From assembly GCA_026874595.1 (NCBI GenBank), contig CM049322.1, forward strand, positions 42,148,340 through 42,212,339: a stretch of 64,000 bases of DNA, written 5' to 3'. The DNA comes from Sipunculus nudus (Eukaryota; Annelida; Sipuncula; Golfingiida; Sipunculidae). Made by a program: the position numbers and the translations under genes. The notes under the pieces were generated by a model. It saw nothing but the letters and a program-made list of their open reading frames with translations, did no database searches and had not been told where the DNA came from. Shown one piece after another: positions 1 to 12,986 of this stretch (within the stretch, counting starts at the first letter, position 1; every line of letters begins with the position of its first letter).

Positions 1-2283
1 GTTGGACTGCCCCCCTCTTTGTCTTCTGGTACATTCTATATGAAATTAAAATCTCCAATCAAAATTACGGAACACACTTCGTATTTTAACTTGTATTGAA
101 AGGGTAACGGTCGCAAACTGTATTGTAATTAGTGTTATTTGATATTTCTCTAATCTTATATATGTACCATATGAGATTAGAAAATCGAGAAACTTTTATT
201 AGAATTGTTGTGGAATTTCTAGAGACATTTTGTACGGAAAGAGTTTATCATTTTGCCAAGATATAAAGGTGGACAAAATCTAGTGGATGTTCGTTCAAAA
301 ATATTTGCACAGAGGGTGCTCTGGTTATCGAAGGTTATATATATATGGATCATAAATGTAAGCTTTGGCGCAGAGTATTTCTTCAGAAGTTATAAAGGTT
401 AAAAATTAGGGAGAGAGTTTTTATCTTGTGTTTGTGGTATTTATGCTAAAATTGTAAGGATCAACCTTATATCTACACGCAAATGTTATTAAAACTCAGG
501 GAAAAAATAACATACGCCACCGTATAGTTCCGTTTAATAAAACGGCTGTATTATATCAATTTTGATTTTTGAATTCAGAAAGTGTATATATATATATATA
601 TACAAGGGGAACCTATAGTATTGCATGATTTTGCGATTAAATGATGTAGGAAGATAAGAGATATATGGGACAGACGGGTGGGATTCTTTCGTAGATTTGA
701 AGAGATAACTCACATGGTAAGGGATTAGTAAAACCTCTCGGTTATAAAATAAGTATTGTGAATTGATAAAAGCAGTGCCAGAATCGTGGATTTCTATATT
801 ACGCATGGGAAGGGAGTCAGGGGTAAACATGAGTTTGGCTTTGCAAGGCATAATGACTTAATTAATATTAATTGCCTTACATGTAAAACGTATGATTTTT
901 TATTTATAAGTTACCTACCCAACATGTGCATGTCATTAAAATTATTTCATAGGCCCTGTAACATGACCAATCTGGAACAAATGAAAGCAAACTCGGACGA
1001 CATAAAATAATGCCATTTGTTCGTTATGAAATGTTAACATGTAGTTTTGTCAAGTTAAAATACAATTTGTACCTGAAAGAAAAATAGACGCTACTATGTA
1101 GATTAGAACCCATGCGTTAAACCATTGCCGTTATATAAACCCTGTACATATTCGCTATGCCATTTCTACTTCGCCCGACTTTATATATAGGCCTAGTTTC
1201 CTTAAATCTGCAAACCCTGGCCTGATCGAGCCACCAAAAAGTGACATCTGTATTTAAATAAATCTTACATGATTATGATTGTGACGTGTTATAAATCTCC
1301 ACGTATTAATTCCTCTACTTTATCAATGGTCCATTTGAGTTCCAATTAGGGATAATATAAAAAACGAACAATTAACAACCTTGGTCCCCCTGCTGTACGT
1401 TAATTTAGTACGTGACACATTTCAGGGAAACGGTACGTACACGTGGATTGACGTCATTGTTCTCTATGAGTCTAGACTTGCACCCCAAATATTGCCATAC
1501 GTCACCTACGAATACAAATATATCCTATGACCCCCCCCCCCCCCCACACCCAATAGAATACTAGAGCTCATTCCTGGGTTATTTACGCATGGATCGCCCA
1601 CCAAAGTTTAATCAATTGATCCTGTATCACTGCCGAGCTATACTGAAAATCTCATCAACCCCCGTTGAGTACTTTTTGAGTTATCGTGCTAGCAGACAAA
1701 CAGATAAACAGATATATATGAGAGAAAGAGAGCGAAAGAGAGAGAGAGAGACTCAGAGAGAAAGCTGAGAATGTATATAATGAATATAGCTTATAAACAG
1801 ACAGACAAACATACGCGCCAAAAAGAATAACCTCCGCCGCTATGCTTGTCGGAGGTAATAAAAAAAGCCTGGTTACTAAACATATATAATGCTTAATACT
1901 TATCAACATAGTTCTGCTTCAATGAACAAAATGTATATTTAATATATTATTATTTACCAATATCTTTCCACAATACCTTGCACCTATTCATATCAGTCTC
2001 CTCTTATACACTGCAATACAAAAAAAAAATTATTTAAATTAACTTGATGGCTGGTCTTATTTTCTAAATATGTATCCAATACTTAACATTGAGTCAGCAC
2101 TTCCTGCTTCCAATATATACTATGATCACTAAACAATTCCTAGTCCTAATCCTAGTTATTCAAATATTGTAAAATATATGCCTGTTAATATTTGTCCATT
2201 TTACCAAATATACCTATTCCAGTTTGATCTATAAAATGTCCCACTGACCTATTAATATAATTGTCTTTTTGTGACAAAAAAAA
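1..2283. other. non-coding AT-rich DNA, no gene recognised
   Basis: I see no conserved protein, splice-consistent exon or RNA gene here. Open frames are short and low-complexity. Visible landmarks are a short (AT)n run near 583-601, a poly-C run near 1531-1547 and a GA-rich tract near 1728-1760. Confidence 0.6.
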
Positions 2284-2957
2284 TTCAGAATTTATATACT
2301 GGTTTCAACTTAAAATTGATAATGAAATAATAAAATGAAAATCCCTGATTGACTGATTTAATGTTTATAATATTTAGTTATGACCTGTCGATATCAGTCA
2401 GGCCAAAGCGAACAGAAATGGACCTTTATTTTAAGTAAGATGACTGGTATCCTCTTCAGACATAATACCAACATTGTTCTTGTCAGTAAATACATCAAAA
2501 TGTCTATATTTCTAGCAATTTTCCTGAATGTATTTTAGAAATGTGAGATAATACCTTGGTTCAATGTTTTCACTATCTTTCTATGAAATGATTATACTGA
2601 AAGTCCTTTCAATATCAGAATTCAGAATTTATATACTGGTTTCAACTTAAAATTGATAATGAAATAATAAAATGAAAATCCCTGATTGACTGATTTAATG
2701 TTTATAATATTTAGTTATGACCTGTCGATATCAGTCAGGCCAAAGCGAACAGAAATGGACCTTTATTTTAAGTAAGATGACTGGTATCCTCTTCAGACAT
2801 AATACCAACATTGTTCTTGTCAGTAAATACATCAATATGTCTATATTTCTAGCAATTTTCCTGAATGTATTTTAGAAATGTGAGATAATACCTTGGTTCA
2901 ATGTTTTCACTATCTTTCTATGAAATGATTATACTGAAAGTCCTTTCAATATCACAG
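2284..2957. repeat. 337-bp direct tandem duplication (two copies)
   Basis: Copies span 2284-2620 and 2621-2957. Read side by side they are almost identical; the only difference I saw is AAA versus ATA in the stretch reading 'acatcaaaatg' or 'acatcaatatg'. The near identity points to a very recent duplication or an assembly duplication. The unit has no recognisable coding content. Confidence 0.9.
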
Positions 2958-4489
2958 TTGCTGGTTAGGGTTAAAGATAAGGAAGAAAAAACATGATATT
3001 CAGTATCATATATTACTAAAATTCTTGTTCCAACAAACTTGATGGACATACATATTCAATATTAATAAAGGGACTTACCTCATATTCAAGAAAGTGTCAG
3101 TATATTTAATATTTCCTTGATATAGCCTAGCAAATTTGAAAAGAAAAGAAGGAAGATACTATAATATCTCACTATATTCATTACTTAATAGCTCTGGATA
3201 TTTGCACATGAACGCATTCATTTATTCTTTTTATAAGATCACTGGTACCCTCTCCAGACGAAATACTGAAATCTAACCATTCATTTTTAATATCAATAAT
3301 TTGTCTCAACTCATATTCATATTTAATTAATTTTTAATATCAATCGACCTGTGGTAAATACACAAATGTACCCTTATATTACAGTTTTCCCAAACAAATA
3401 CCAGTGTCTTTCTATGATTTAAGCTCTATAATGACTATATATATGCTATCCCAAAATACCGACACGTAATAACTCCTTCCTTATCCTTTTCTACTGTTGC
3501 CTTAAATTCTTTTTTCTTTTTATACATTTCCCGTTTTCTGTAGACTGTACCAAACCCAGCCTCTGTATGTTAATACTCATGGCCTAGAAATGTTTCTTTG
3601 TTTTAAACAGGGTTGGCAATTTCTTCCGAGAGACGGTTTCTTCCCCGAAAACTTCCGGACACTTCCGGCTCGGAAAAATAGTCTCCTCCATTTCTTCCGG
3701 AAGAAACTTTCAAATTTCATGTGAGAATATATTTAACTAATAAAATTTCAGCTTTATTTCTGCTAAAACCTAACCCTGTTCCATCTTATAAAGGCTTATA
3801 TTAATATATAGTGTTATCTTATTATATATGACTATTAGTTTAATTTAGTTAGACAAATATGCCTCATGTAGGTTTTCAGTTAGTGAGTTCAGGTGACATA
3901 ATTTAACACAGATTTCAGTCCAGTGAATAGTGCAATGATTATCAGGGGGTTACCTAAAATGTGCAGCTTTACTCCAGTTACCCCTGACTGCACAGGGAGG
4001 CAGGGTATGGGGAAGCCATGACATAATTAACAGGTTCATTCATTATACTATTCAAACGGTCAAACTGCTCCTTGTTATATAACAGATTATTTCACAGCAG
4101 ATACTCATGAACAGAGATAGGGTTTCTCATATTTTCTAGGTATTATCTAGTTTTGGCATAATTCCCAACAAGCTCAGGTATAGACTTCGTGTTTGCAGGG
4201 TTGCAAAATTGGTGTTTTGCTATTGCATACTTCGTGGCAACTTAGTGGTAGATTACTGACAATGGTTTTTGTTTATTGAATTTCCTCCGTGTCATCTGTC
4301 GCTTCTTATCCGTCATGACCTTGTTTTATTTCGATATTTTTATCATTATTTCGGTAACTGGCTGGTCTTTGGTGCTTTTCGTCCTTCCTTTAGGAGGCAT
4401 TTTCTTGAAATTCTATTTTTTTAGGTTATATTTTCTGATTTCTACCGCGGGCGCCGTTTATAGCGTCCTCACTAGCTCTCCATGACACG
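2958..4489. other. non-coding DNA with a TTCCGG-rich patch
   Basis: No gene recognised. Around 3620-3706 there are several CTTCCGG/CCGAAA motifs, including a perfect 16-bp palindrome at 3691-3706 (TTTCTTCCGGAAGAAA). Short frames at 4276-4485 are hydrophobic low-complexity translations with no family resemblance. Confidence 0.5.
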
Positions 4490-6005
4490 AGAAGTCCAAA
4501 TTAAACTCACATACATTGATTTCCTTATCAAGAGCAAATAGCAGTATTTTCAATATCAGGTTATAAGAAAATACATGTTAGTTATAAGGCAAAGAGTAGA
4601 ATGTTTAATTTACTTCTTTAAACAAAACCATCATATCTCCAGAAGCCCAAGGACTAGGATTCGGCAAAACATACATCTGATAGCCCGCCAGCTGCGAATT
4701 ACGATTCATGTGCTACATAATTTTGACACAAAGATGGAGTTTTTTGCCTTGGCACTCGCTGCCAACTTATTCCACAGTACCACAAGTATATGAATCAAAG
4801 GAACGGAATGAATTTGCTCAAGCTCCATATTTGTCAATCCTACCGTTAAAGGTGTTATTTATGACAAAACTTGGTAACGTGGCAAATCACACCACACAGT
4901 AAATGCATCAACCGAGTACAAAAACTCTGGAAATAGAATCCTGCAAAGCTGGTCCTTGGGCCAAAGCTAAGCTTTTTCGTGTAAGAACGTATGTCATGAA
5001 ACGGCTGAATGGTTGACGGGAGATACCGGACATTACCTCTCCTAATGGACAAGATACAGATACCTCATATTTCATGTACATATTACGATGAAAACAGCAC
5101 ACAATCCTTTGATGTATATACAATAATGCTCAGAATTAGTTCTTCCCCTGGAGTCAACAATATAGCATCCAGCCTTGTATATATGTTAGGCTGTGTTTGT
5201 CCCTTACCGTGGAAACTAGTCTATAATGGCCTTATTAGGAAATACCGCATCCGTCTTGGACTTCTAAATGAATTATACTCAAGTCTTCACGCCACAAGTC
5301 ACACCCATGGTTCAGAAAAAAAAAATGTTGTTCAGATGCATTTGGGTGGATTTAATTGATTCCATGCAAACAACATAAAATGTATGATTAAAAATTCTAA
5401 TTATAAAAAAAATTGTATTGAATTTATGAGCATACATGGTGGGTACCATCACACATTTGCATCGCAAATTCTATTTCCCTTCCTATGGGGGATGGGTAAA
5501 TTTTTATATTGTTGGGGAAAGCCCCTTCCACCCCCCATATCCTCCTCACCCCACTCCCACCCTCGAGGCCCCCTCCTTTTCACAGAAGCCTTTGCAACAA
5601 GGTTGACAATATTTAAGTACTCTTTACTTTCTTATTAAAAGAACATTATCATAACCCAGTTCTAAGCGGTATTTCCAAGGAAGAGCGATATTGGAGAATT
5701 GGTAAAGGCCTGGGAGGTTGGGAGTAGAAAGGGTGTTCCCCTCTAGCGGTGTATAAAGGGTTCGACGATTTTCATTTTAAAAATTAATCAATATAGGCTC
5801 AAAGTATTAGGGAGAAACATGATCTACAATTAGAAGAATAGCTGCTAATAGTACTAAACAGTGTTTTTATAAGGATAGGTATATATTAATCAGGTGTATG
5901 ACTACGTTGTTACGATTTGAACTCAAAATGTGACAAATCATCTCCCAACGTCTTCTTCTTCTATAAATGATTCTTCGTAGGCCACCTACTTATATACGGA
6001 CTCAT
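4490..6005. repeat. downstream flank of MDR gene A, duplicated at 30620-31969
   Basis: From about 4490 this sequence aligns with DNA starting near 30620 (shared landmarks: TACATTGAT, ATACATGTTAGTTATAAGG versus ATACATGTTGGTTGTAAGG, CCGTCCGTCCC). The match runs into the terminal exons of both MDR genes, so it is the 3' part of the segmental duplication. The 4926-5036 part is noticeably better conserved than its surroundings. It may include 3' UTR or downstream non-coding DNA; no polyadenylation site was fixed. Confidence 0.65.
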
Positions 6006-6110
6006 TTAAAATTTAATGACCGTCCGTCCCGGACGTTTGCCTTCCGCTAGGTCACTCAGTACACCAGGAGCCTTCGTTAAGGTCACGTGGGTGATAGGTG
6101 GCGCCCTCAA
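6006..6110 (-). CDS. MDR gene A exon 10 (terminal)
   Basis: Follows a CTAG acceptor in phase 0. Encodes 34 residues and a TAA stop: LRAPPITHVTLTKAPGVLSD then LAEGKRPGRTVIKF. This is the usual MDR C-terminal substrate-domain tail, with a small-residue/Gly-Arg ending. The gene B equivalent is 31970-32074 and has the same length. Confidence 0.9.
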   Translation of the reverse strand: MRAPPITHVTLTKAPGVLSDLAEGKRPGRTVIKF

Positions 6111-8885
6111 CTAGAACGAATAAAAATTAAATTGTGAACCAGGGGATAATTAACATGCTTGCAGAGTATATTGATGCAATTTGGTCATAGTATGCGGATA
6201 TTGGATGATACATAATATAATAAAATATATGATGTAAAACTAAAAAATGATATAATATAATAATAAAGTATGATTAAGTAGCATGTTTGTTGTATAATAT
6301 AATATAGTATGACATAATTTAATTTAATATGTCATATAACATATTTGACTTTTAAATAAAGATCTAAGTCTAAAATGAAGAGCACGTAACAACTTTTATA
6401 ATTACATTAACTAAACATAGCAAATAATATGTAATATTATTTAAAATAAAATTTAAAAAAAATATTGTATCATATTAAAAGGTATAGTACGATAAACCGT
6501 AGTGTTTTATAAAAAAATATATTGCAGTGTTATAATGTTGATATTGTTAATGGTATTGGTCAAAAGATAAATGATACAAAAAATTGAATCTGCAAAAAAA
6601 AAAACCAATACAGCATACACTTGAAATGTTGGTTAAAAATGGCGTATAACAAAATAAGCACATCAAATATGCCGCAAGCTGGCATTTAACAACAGAGTGT
6701 TTTAACATAAGAAATTACGGTAATATAATAAATCACCTTGCCCTCAGCAACGAGTCTCGTTACTTCTCTCAAATCGTCTCGGGTGCCCATTTTAGACCCC
6801 TCGATAGTGATACATCCTAGAGTGAGGAGTGGACACTCCGCGACCAGCTGACCTCCGTATAGTCCCACGGGGACCATCTTTGAACCCTAGAAATATATAC
6901 GGTGGCCCGTACGGGACATACAGAAATTTATTTTTATCTCGTTGGAACGAGATAATTATAGATAGACAACACAATAAGACCTATATCTGTAATTCTGAAG
7001 GCATGTTTCTCTGCATGTTGGGTTAAGATTATGGTCAATAATTTGCATGCATATCGAGCAGGCTTAATATGATATGGCCTGAAATGGTGCAACATACAGC
7101 ACTCAGGGCCATGTTTGTTCAGAGAATGTGTGAGAGGGGAAGGGGGGGGGGGGGGGGCTGGGCAGTTCTTAAACAAACTGAATTTTTATGGAAATATTTG
7201 AGCAATTTCACGTAAAAAAGGACAAAATGTGGCCCACTACCTCTGTTTAAAAAGTGATGAGTACATGTCCCCCTCCTCCTCCGCCTATAATGAAGTATCA
7301 AGGCTGAAATCTAATGTTATTAGTTTTTCCCTTGAGACACAACACATACTTACATGTCGTTTTACCTGTTCGATAAACCCAAGATAATATAACTCGAACC
7401 CTGAACCATAACTCTAAAAAAATTAGATTTTCCTGGAAGATGAAATATAAACCAGTGTTTCAGTTTATTTCATCTGTTTAATACACAAGGGTTTATTTCA
7501 TCCGGTCCTTCACCTTAAAATCTGTAACCCTAAGCAAACTCAAGAACCAAAGCAAATAAATCTAGAACCAACGCAAGGAAAGCCGCTGTAAAATCAACCT
7601 TAAGGCTTTCGGCGTAAACGCACATACAACAAAATACATACAAACAATTTAGGTTGCATTTACGCTCTGACATACAACGGACAGTAGACCATGGGTATTC
7701 CTGTCAAAATAAGGGCTTTATCTAGCATGGCATACTAACGCGTGCCCACGCAATAATCATCTCGTGGAAACGAGATAATTATCTCGTCTTCTCGAGATAC
7801 TATCAGGTGGTAACGGGATAGTTATCGCTTGGCCACGCGATACTATCGCGTGAGAACGAGATAAAAAAAATTGGGAGTCCTTTACAGCCACAGTACATAT
7901 ACATATCACAGTGTGAGAAATTTTATTGCCTGTGTGATTCATTTCATATATATTTCAATTAAGTGTAAAGTTAAAAAAATAAAGTTATATGCGTCAGTTT
8001 ATGTTAACTCTAAATCAGGTTTAGATATATAATATTCCACATTAAACATAGAAAGGGAACTAAGTCTCTCATTCTAATTATTAACATATTATTAAATTCC
8101 ATTATTTAAATATTATTCTCTTAATATCAGAGGCGGGGGTGATTACAGGGACGTTCCGCTCTTGCTAAGAAGTGAGGGTATATACCCCACCCTTTGTAAT
8201 GACGCCCCTGGTTAATGGGCTCTTCCACCGCTTGAACTGATAAGCATGGAACGGAGCTGGTCCCAAAGTGGAGATAGTAAAGCAAAGGTGAAGCTAGTAT
8301 TCAGCAACCCTCCGTCTCTCTCCAAAGACGCTACCCTTAGACTGGCAGTATACCGACATTCGGCATAGTAAACCACCAATTCATAAACTGAACAAACCTT
8401 TCGGCCATTTTGGTGGACTTAAACATTTAAATATCGAGTCTTTTTATTTTATTCGTGGTTAAGTCTTACAACAGTCCTTCAAAAGGTTGATTTTATTGCT
8501 TTCGTCAGTATAATATGCGTTCATCCCAGTTCATGTGTGTGTTTGTTCACAACATAACTCAATTTATCTTCAACGGAATGTCTTTATATGTTTTCAGAGC
8601 ATTTTTGGGAAGGGCCAATAAGGAATCGATTACATTTAAGTGTGGTCCCGGAACATGATTCGGATTCAGGAACATCATAAATATTCACAAATGCAAAGTC
8701 ACTAGTGCACAAATGAACCTTGGAATATGGGGCTGCTTGTGTTGAAATGGCTTACCAGTGCGAGCGACCCAAATAATGTTCTGCTGGTACTGGTGCTGTT
8801 TACAAAGTCTACAGCAGCGTGAATCAGCCCCACCTGGTCCTTGGTGGTAGCCACGTTCTCCTCAATGCTCGCTTGATAAACAAAT

Positions 8886-8937
<52 letters not shown>

Positions 8938-9971
8938 TTAATAATAACAATGATGCCCCGTATTAATAACGTTATTGAAGTTTGGAGGTTATCTGGGTTA
9001 CAATTATGACATTACAATTTAGAAGATTGTTTCCCATTTTTACGGCTATTTCTTTATAAGAGAAGCTATTGATCAATATCAGCGGGTAGCTTTCTTCTGA
9101 AGCTGACCTGGGATTGGGTTTTTGAACATAGCAAATTTTATCCTGGCCACTGGCGCGTCTTTGATGTCTCCGACAACATCTTGTTGCATCCCCAAGTGGA
9201 TGTGCTTTCATTCCCATTCGTGCGTGTGTTCACAACCTAACACACGCGACAACGAATCGATTAGATGTTTGATTTAAAATTTCTCAAATGTACAGTTATT
9301 TATGCCCGAATGAATGCATCAGACTGCAGATTTCTAGCTCTTTTAAATTTAATAATGACAATAACACGGACAATAAGGGTTAAAAGTCAGACTAACAGAC
9401 TTTTACAAAGATACATCCTTTGTTTTTGTTTATCCACGTGTACCACGTTTACTAACATTGTTTGAGATAAACAAGCACATACATACATAAGAGTGGCGTT
9501 ATGATAACGTTTCCTACCATAAATTACCTAGAGTTCAATCATATGTTTCCAAAGCAAGATAGAAATCACAAATTTTATAAAGGAATCATGTGAGTAGGTG
9601 GCTTTAAGAATTAGAATTGGGGGGGGGGGGGTTAGGTTATCATGCTGTTAATTGCTTCGGGTTTTTTTTATAAGTATGCTAATTGTTTTTTTTTTTTTTT
9701 TTGTTGAGTAGTTGCAATGCCTTAGGAGAAAACTAATGTTGTTATTCTTCATTTTGTTCTAATATTAAATAATTGCATATCATATTACTTGACATTTTAC
9801 ATCTATGCATTAAAAGCCAAGGGGTATATTTACTATCTGACCATAAACTCTATTATTATGTACACTCTAGCTCTTTGCATGAACAATAACATTAAAGACA
9901 TTTCTGGTCTATTTTGTCTCTGACAGGAGGGTCTACGTTCATTCCCGTTCGCACGTATGTTTAAGTTTAGG

Positions 9972-10013
<42 letters not shown>

Positions 10014-10484
10014 TTCACCACAAGATTCACGTAATTATAAACGCCATTTCATGTAATTTTCAGCGCATATGGGGAATGAGCCAAGGACGAATTGAGTAGA
10101 TTTTGGTGTGTATCTGGCATATGATCCGAATACAGGAACGTCATCAAGGAAAATTCACTAATGTACAGCCACTTATACACAAGTAAACCTGGGAATATGG
10201 GCCGAATAAGTGAATGTGTCCATTTGAATATAAGATTTTAGTTTTCATGAAGTTACCTTTTGGATCCCAGAGCAACGTGACGTCAGCACCGGCTTCCCGT
10301 GCTGCGGCGAACTTGGATTCCTTCATTAAGAATTTACACACAAATTACAAACGTAAATTAAATAGCATCATGTACGTATCTACGACTTTAGCAGCTACTC
10401 GTGTTAAGACTCATGGTTATCAAACATAAGCAATACTTTAACTTTATTGAACTATATAAATGCATACAAATATATACAAATTTA

Positions 10485-10525
<41 letters not shown>

Positions 10526-12938
10526 TCAAATATTTACTTTTTACATAACCTTTTTGTATTGCTAGATAAAAAAAAATCTCTAAAGATTTCATGATATCAA
10601 ACACTTATTAACATATATATTTACCAATTATTTCTCAAATTAAGTTTCTCTTATACCTCAAAATGATATATTTGGAGGACGGAAATACTTGTAGCGCCAC
10701 CTGTCGGCGGTTTACTCACGGAAGCCTCGGCCACAATTATCCTTGTTTCTTTCGGAAACAGAGACTTTGCCATCTGTATCCCCCATAAACCGAGCCCTCC
10801 AGCTCCAACTATTAACAGGTTTCCGTAACCTGATAACAATTTACAAAAAAAACATTAAAATGATATAATCATGGTCGCTATAGGGACAGGATTTTTTACA
10901 TGGCATGCAGCATAAATATGCCAGATTGCATATATGGACATGCTAGGTGTATTTGACGATCCGTAGCTTCTTGTACACTAATTAAGATTTTGGATGCTTG
11001 TTATATAATTGATATTTAAACAGTTATTAACATTAAGTCACTGTTTGGTGAATCACGAAAATTAAATCCTTGCGAAAATGAAGCCCTGTTTAATATGAAG
11101 CGCGTATGAGTATACGCCGTTGACCTTGTTTTGCGCCAGGGGAGATTAATTTACCGTAATAATACCGTTTTGTTTCTTCTTTTTTTTCATCGAATTTAAT
11201 TGTTATATTTTCAGAATACTAGAAAACACACAAACAATATATTGATACACATTTGACATACCGTAACAGCTTATGAAATCCTCTATTACAGGTTTCGTCA
11301 GCATGATAGCGTGGTATGACGTGATGCCGCTGCATGGCAGCAAAGCAGCAACATCTAGCGGTATATTTTGGGGAACCTTCTGCAGACAGTTGGCGCGATC
11401 AACAGTTACGTACTCCTGATACCTTGTGGCATAAAATTAATAATATATAATATATAATATGTAATATAAAGATAGTTATATATTATATTAGTAGTAAAAG
11501 TGCAATATAAGTGATTTACACGAAAGCTAGTTGCTTGGCAGCGGGCGGCCCTTAATTTTGGCCCTGCGGAGGGAAGCCGGGCCCTTTCGCGGCAATCGGT
11601 GACCGGAAGGACGGACGCCTCGGGGTAAGGGGTGGGGCGCGGGGGGGGGGGGGGGTGAAAAAGAATAAGAAGACCAACTAAAACCGACTTTTCACCAGTC
11701 CGAAGTTGTTGACGTCAGCCATAAACAATGAGTGATGACGGTCCCGATTGGCCAGAGGCCACATTCCGAGGGGACCTCCCGTTGTAACGCATAGCGCGAA
11801 ATTTTATTTAGCTGTTCACTATATACTTTTTGATATTTCAGATCTTATCTTCGATTCTTTTTAACGGTTAATTGTTACCTAATTACTTGCATGGTAACTT
11901 AAAAACACCTGTTTCTTTATTCAAACAAGGTTCCCAGTAAATGCAACGTTTTATACTATTTCATATGTTCACAATATGCGTGATTCTATTATCATTATAC
12001 GTCTGACAAATTAATATGTGTATATGATCATATTAACTTTATATTAATGTGTTTTGTATGTAAAATTTTTACAGGACCAAGTTGAAAAACAGAATGACTT
12101 CTCAACAAGTTGACCTGTATAAATATATTGTCATAATAAATAAAATAAATAATAACTACTAAATTGTGAGGTAATTGCATTACTGACGCCATGCAGTCAG
12201 ATAAAAGGCGACTACATTGAACACAGAAAACTGGCCTGTCCCAACCGGAAAACGCCGCTCTGCCAATTGGTCTACCAGAGGGGACATTTCAGAGCCATGT
12301 AGACACGGTGTCGGGGAAACGCATTTGCGAGGGACTGGGAAAGGGCACCCTCTCGCCAGAGGACGTTACTACTCAAAACGGGCACTTTAGTTCAAAATCA
12401 AAATTTGAGACATTTCGAGAAAACAACTTCTGTTTGTATTTCATATGCGCGTGCTCACACAATATTACTCATTCCGTAAAGTCCTAGCTTACCCACATAT
12501 ACACCCGTGTTTGTGTAATTTGCCTTGAAATAATTCTTTAACGGACTAAAATGTCCTCTTCACTACCGGTACATTTATACCTACGCCGCGGGTGTATTTA
12601 GAAGCCTCGGTGCACTGTGGGAGCAACAATCTCCAAACAGCAGTATCGTGCTCGTGTGAGTCTGACTCTGCGCAGTATGTGGAATGGTGCAGCGCCAGCG
12701 GCTTGTTTTCGGATAACTTGAAACACGCAGGGCAAGTTTATAATCGACAACCTGTCATACACATTATAAAAATACCAACAAAAATCCGGAGAACAATCAC
12801 AGACGGAATTGGCTCATTACAACCTTTACCACGAAAAGAATCCCGGACCCACAAGACATTTTGTGTAGGTCACTTATATTGCACTACTACTATAATAGGC
12901 TAATAAAAATAATAATAATATTAATGATTAAAATTATG

Positions 12939-12986
<48 letters not shown>

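Noticed and set aside
5500..5760. Foldback MITE from GGGGAAA.../...TTCCCC blocks in the gene A and gene B 3' flanks
   Set aside because: The inverted match is short and purine-biased; both copies descend from one duplicated segment, so there is no independent evidence of mobility.
7759..7862. CRISPR array
   Set aside because: Spacers are only 3-4 bp, repeats are variable palindromes and the setting is eukaryotic, so it is a palindromic satellite and not CRISPR.
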